A stretch of 34,057 nt of DNA, from NCBI GenBank assembly GCA_003931895.1, contig RRZV01000007.1, positions 1 through 34,057 of the forward strand, in the 5' to 3' direction. The notes under the pieces were generated by a model. That model searched no databases and was not told the origin of the DNA. It worked only from the letters and a program-made list of their open reading frames with translations. Shown piece by piece: positions 32,225 to 34,057 of this stretch; position 1 is the stretch's first letter; each line of letters opens with the position of its first letter. This DNA is from Mesohalobacter salilacus (lineage in GTDB: Bacteria; Bacteroidota; Bacteroidia; Flavobacteriales; Flavobacteriaceae). A program made the translations under genes and the position numbers.

Positions 32225-32232
32225 TATCTTTG
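32225..32232 (+). promoter_or_regulatory. -7 promoter element of the proline dehydrogenase gene
   Basis: TATCTTTG is an exact TAnnTTTG element. Its last three bases form a TTG that would start the longest possible reading frame, so the true start is the ATG 18 nt downstream. Confidence 0.55.
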
Positions 32233-32250
32233 GTAAAAGAAAACACACCT

Positions 32251-33444
32251 ATGTTAGATACCAAAATTTTTAATAACACTAAACGCGCATTTGTTTTAAA
32301 ATCTAAAAAAGATCTTAATCGATCCATTTTTATATTCCGGTTAATGAATATTCCTCTTTTAGTACCAATCAGTATTTTTTTTACAAAAATAGCCTTAAAA
32401 CTTAATCTACCTATTGAATGGTTAATCAAAAAAACCATTTTTGAACAATTCTGTGGTGGTGTAACACAAAAGGATTGTTTACCGCTTATAAAATTAATGT
32501 ATTCAAAGCACGTATTTAGTGTTTTGGATTATTCCGTGGAAGGCAAAAGTGATGAAGAGGAATTTGATAAGGCAACACAAACTAAAATAGATATTATAAA
32601 ATTTGCAGCAGAACAAAAAGAAATTCCTTTTGCAGTAGCTAAGCCTACAGGTTTAGGACGTTTTAAAATATGGGAAAAAGTTAGTCAGAAAGAAACATTG
32701 AACGAGTCCGAACAAGGCGAATGGAAACGAATAAAAGAACGTGTAAAAAGGTTATGCCAAGCTGCAGTTGATTATGACACTAGGTTAATGTTTGATGCCG
32801 AAGAATCATGGATGCAAGACGCCGCAGACGATTTGATAGAGGAAATGATGAAAATTTACAATAAAGACAAAGTTTTAATTTTAAATACTATACAGTGTTA
32901 CAGGTGGGATAGATTAAAATATGTAAAAAAACTTCACCAAAGAGCCCAAAAAGAAAACTTTATGTTAGGCTTTAAGGTTGTAAGAGGTGCTTATATGGAA
33001 AAAGAAAATGCTAGAGCCAAGCGGAAAGGCTATCCAACACCAATATGTGAAGACAAAGAAGCAACCGATGTTAACTTTAATGCAGTTATGTGCTTTTGCA
33101 TTAACAACATAAATGATATATCTGTTTTTATAGGAACCCATAATGAAGTATCCAGTTATATGGCCTTGCAACTTATGGATCAAAAAGGGATAAAATTAGA
33201 CGATGATCGGGTATGGTTTGGACAACTATATGGAATGAGTGATCACATTAGTTACAATCTTGGAATTGAATGTTCTAATGCCATTAAGCTTTTGCCATTT
33301 GGCCCTGTAAAAGACGTTGTACCTTATTTATTTAGAAGAGCACAAGAAAACTCTTCAGTTCAAGGACAGTCTACTCGTGAGCTTTCATTACTTAAAGAAG
33401 AGAAGCAACGCCGTGATGGTCAATACGTTAAACGCGTAGATTAA
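32251..33444 (+). CDS. Proline dehydrogenase
   Basis: 397-aa FAD enzyme (PRODH) that oxidises proline to 1-pyrroline-5-carboxylate, the first step of proline use as carbon and nitrogen source. The start at ATG 32251 is chosen because the only upstream option is a TTG inside the promoter. The (beta-alpha)8 barrel motifs are visible: MFDAEESWMQDAADDL, ILNTIQCYRWDRL, FKVVRGAYMEKENARA, IGTHNE and the closing YLFRRAQENSSVQGQ, whose arginines bind the proline carboxylate. It is a stand-alone PRODH, not fused to P5C dehydrogenase. A DinB-family gene follows 14 nt later. Confidence 0.92.
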   Translation: MLDTKIFNNTKRAFVLKSKKDLNRSIFIFRLMNIPLLVPISIFFTKIALKLNLPIEWLIKKTIFEQFCGGVTQKDCLPLIKLMYSKHVFSVLDYSVEGKSDEEEFDKATQTKIDIIKFAAEQKEIPFAVAKPTGLGRFKIWEKVSQKETLNESEQGEWKRIKERVKRLCQAAVDYDTRLMFDAEESWMQDAADDLIEEMMKIYNKDKVLILNTIQCYRWDRLKYVKKLHQRAQKENFMLGFKVVRGAYMEKENARAKRKGYPTPICEDKEATDVNFNAVMCFCINNINDISVFIGTHNEVSSYMALQLMDQKGIKLDDDRVWFGQLYGMSDHISYNLGIECSNAIKLLPFGPVKDVVPYLFRRAQENSSVQGQSTRELSLLKEEKQRRDGQYVKRVD

Positions 33445-33458
33445 TTAAACTTATAGGT

Positions 33459-33980
33459 ATGAAATTACAAGAAAGTAGAAAAGAATATAATCCTTATTAT
33501 GATTTATATTTAAAAAATCTCAGTTCAAATGACGAATGTTTTGAACGTTTGAATCTAAACCTCAAATCCGTTTTTCAATTCTTCAAAGATATAAATGAAG
33601 ATAAAATGGGTTATACTTATTCAGCTGATAAGTGGAATATTGCTCAAATTTTACAACATATTATTGATACCGAACGTATTTTTTGCTACAGAGCATTAAA
33701 AATAGTTAGAGAAGTACAGCCTGAAATACAATCATACGACCACGAAGCATATGCGCAAAACGCCACATATAAATCTAAAGCTAGTCTATTAAACGACTAT
33801 AAGAATAACAGGAACGCAAGTATAAGTTTATTTCAAACATTTGCTGACGAAGATCTATTAAAATCTGTTAATTTTGGAAACTATCAATTTAAAGTAGGTC
33901 TAATACCCTTTATTTTTTGTGGTCATGAATTGCACCACCTGCAAGTTATTAAAGACTTTTATTTAGAAGAAAACAATTAA
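33459..33980 (+). CDS. DinB family protein
   Basis: 173-aa four-helix-bundle protein of the DinB/YfiT-like superfamily. The three metal histidines are visible: H58 or so in ILQHIIDTERIF, and two in GHELHHLQVIKDFY near residue 150. Members are metal-dependent transferases or of unknown role, often bacillithiol-linked where studied. It lies 14 nt after proline dehydrogenase, so probably cotranscribed, and is followed by a strong terminator. Specific function cannot be assigned. Confidence 0.88.
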   Translation: MKLQESRKEYNPYYDLYLKNLSSNDECFERLNLNLKSVFQFFKDINEDKMGYTYSADKWNIAQILQHIIDTERIFCYRALKIVREVQPEIQSYDHEAYAQNATYKSKASLLNDYKNNRNASISLFQTFADEDLLKSVNFGNYQFKVGLIPFIFCGHELHHLQVIKDFYLEENN

Positions 33981-34011
33981 GCTTCAAGATTAACCTCCCT
34001 TTTATAAATAA

Positions 34012-34043
34012 CAAAAGCCACTTCAATTACGAAGTGGCTTTTG
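34012..34043. terminator. Intrinsic terminator after the DinB gene
   Basis: CAAAAGCCACTTC (34012-34024) and GAAGTGGCTTTTG (34031-34043) form a 13-bp perfect stem with a 6-nt loop. A and T tracts on both ends make it bidirectional. It closes the proline dehydrogenase-DinB operon. Confidence 0.88.
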
Positions 34044-34057
34044 ATTTAAAGAAGGCG

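Overview
The window looks like a chromosomal segment from a flavobacterium (Bacteroidota, family Flavobacteriaceae). The DNA is AT-rich. Most upstream regions carry the Bacteroidota -7 promoter element TAnnTTTG, and Shine-Dalgarno sequences are essentially absent. There is a type IX secretion (T9SS) sorting-domain protein, a fused CcsBA cytochrome c maturation protein, a RibBA with a degenerate GTP cyclohydrolase II half, a short signal-peptide lipoprotein beside many operons, and an FtsK-LolA-LptF-RibBA gene order I recognise from this family. I cannot name the genus.

Layout. 1-3343: rpsU, a DUF2797 zinc-motif protein (minus strand), then a GH3-family adenylating enzyme followed 1 nt later by a lipoprotein. 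3335-5343: a PemK/MazF toxin-antitoxin pair next to hemL, with a decayed copy of the hemL 3' end on the far side of the pair. 5407-7201: a lipoprotein glucosaminidase with LysM and a PLP-dependent ACC-deaminase/D-cysteine-desulfhydrase-like protein. 7278-10008: a DUF5522 mini-protein, urocanate hydratase and a DUF4136 lipoprotein, closed by a hairpin terminator. 10074-12553: a minus-strand photolyase-SDR-SRPBCC cluster behind an inverted-repeat operator candidate. 12677-15339: a lipoprotein, and a minus-strand operon of an isopenicillin-N-synthase-like dioxygenase, SUI1/YciH and a nucleoside phosphorylase. 15478-21850: a nitroreductase and the minus-strand run ftsK, lolA-like, lptF/G-like, ribBA. 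21998-27747: a choice-of-anchor-L T9SS protein, CcsBA, a lipoprotein and a DUF2231 membrane protein. 27870-34057: a PaiB-like protein, a folded repeat element, dnaX, miaE, aroB, proline dehydrogenase and a DinB-family protein, ending in a terminator.

Most genes are housekeeping: translation, heme, riboflavin and shikimate synthesis, chromosome segregation, envelope lipid/lipoprotein transport and cytochrome c assembly. No phage, insertion sequence, CRISPR array, rRNA or tRNA was seen.

The observations most worth a second look are these. (1) An A10 run in dnaX sits exactly where the tau-specific region begins, and both alternative frames stop within a few codons, so it probably makes a gamma-like short product. 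(2) The toxin-antitoxin pair is bracketed by two diverged copies of the hemL 3' end. (3) A 118-bp intergenic repeat can fold into a cloverleaf. (4) A three-copy TTGTTTAA inverted-repeat operator candidate overlaps the promoter of the photolyase cluster. (5) In several genes the -7 element lies only 4-5 nt from the start codon, which suggests leaderless mRNAs.
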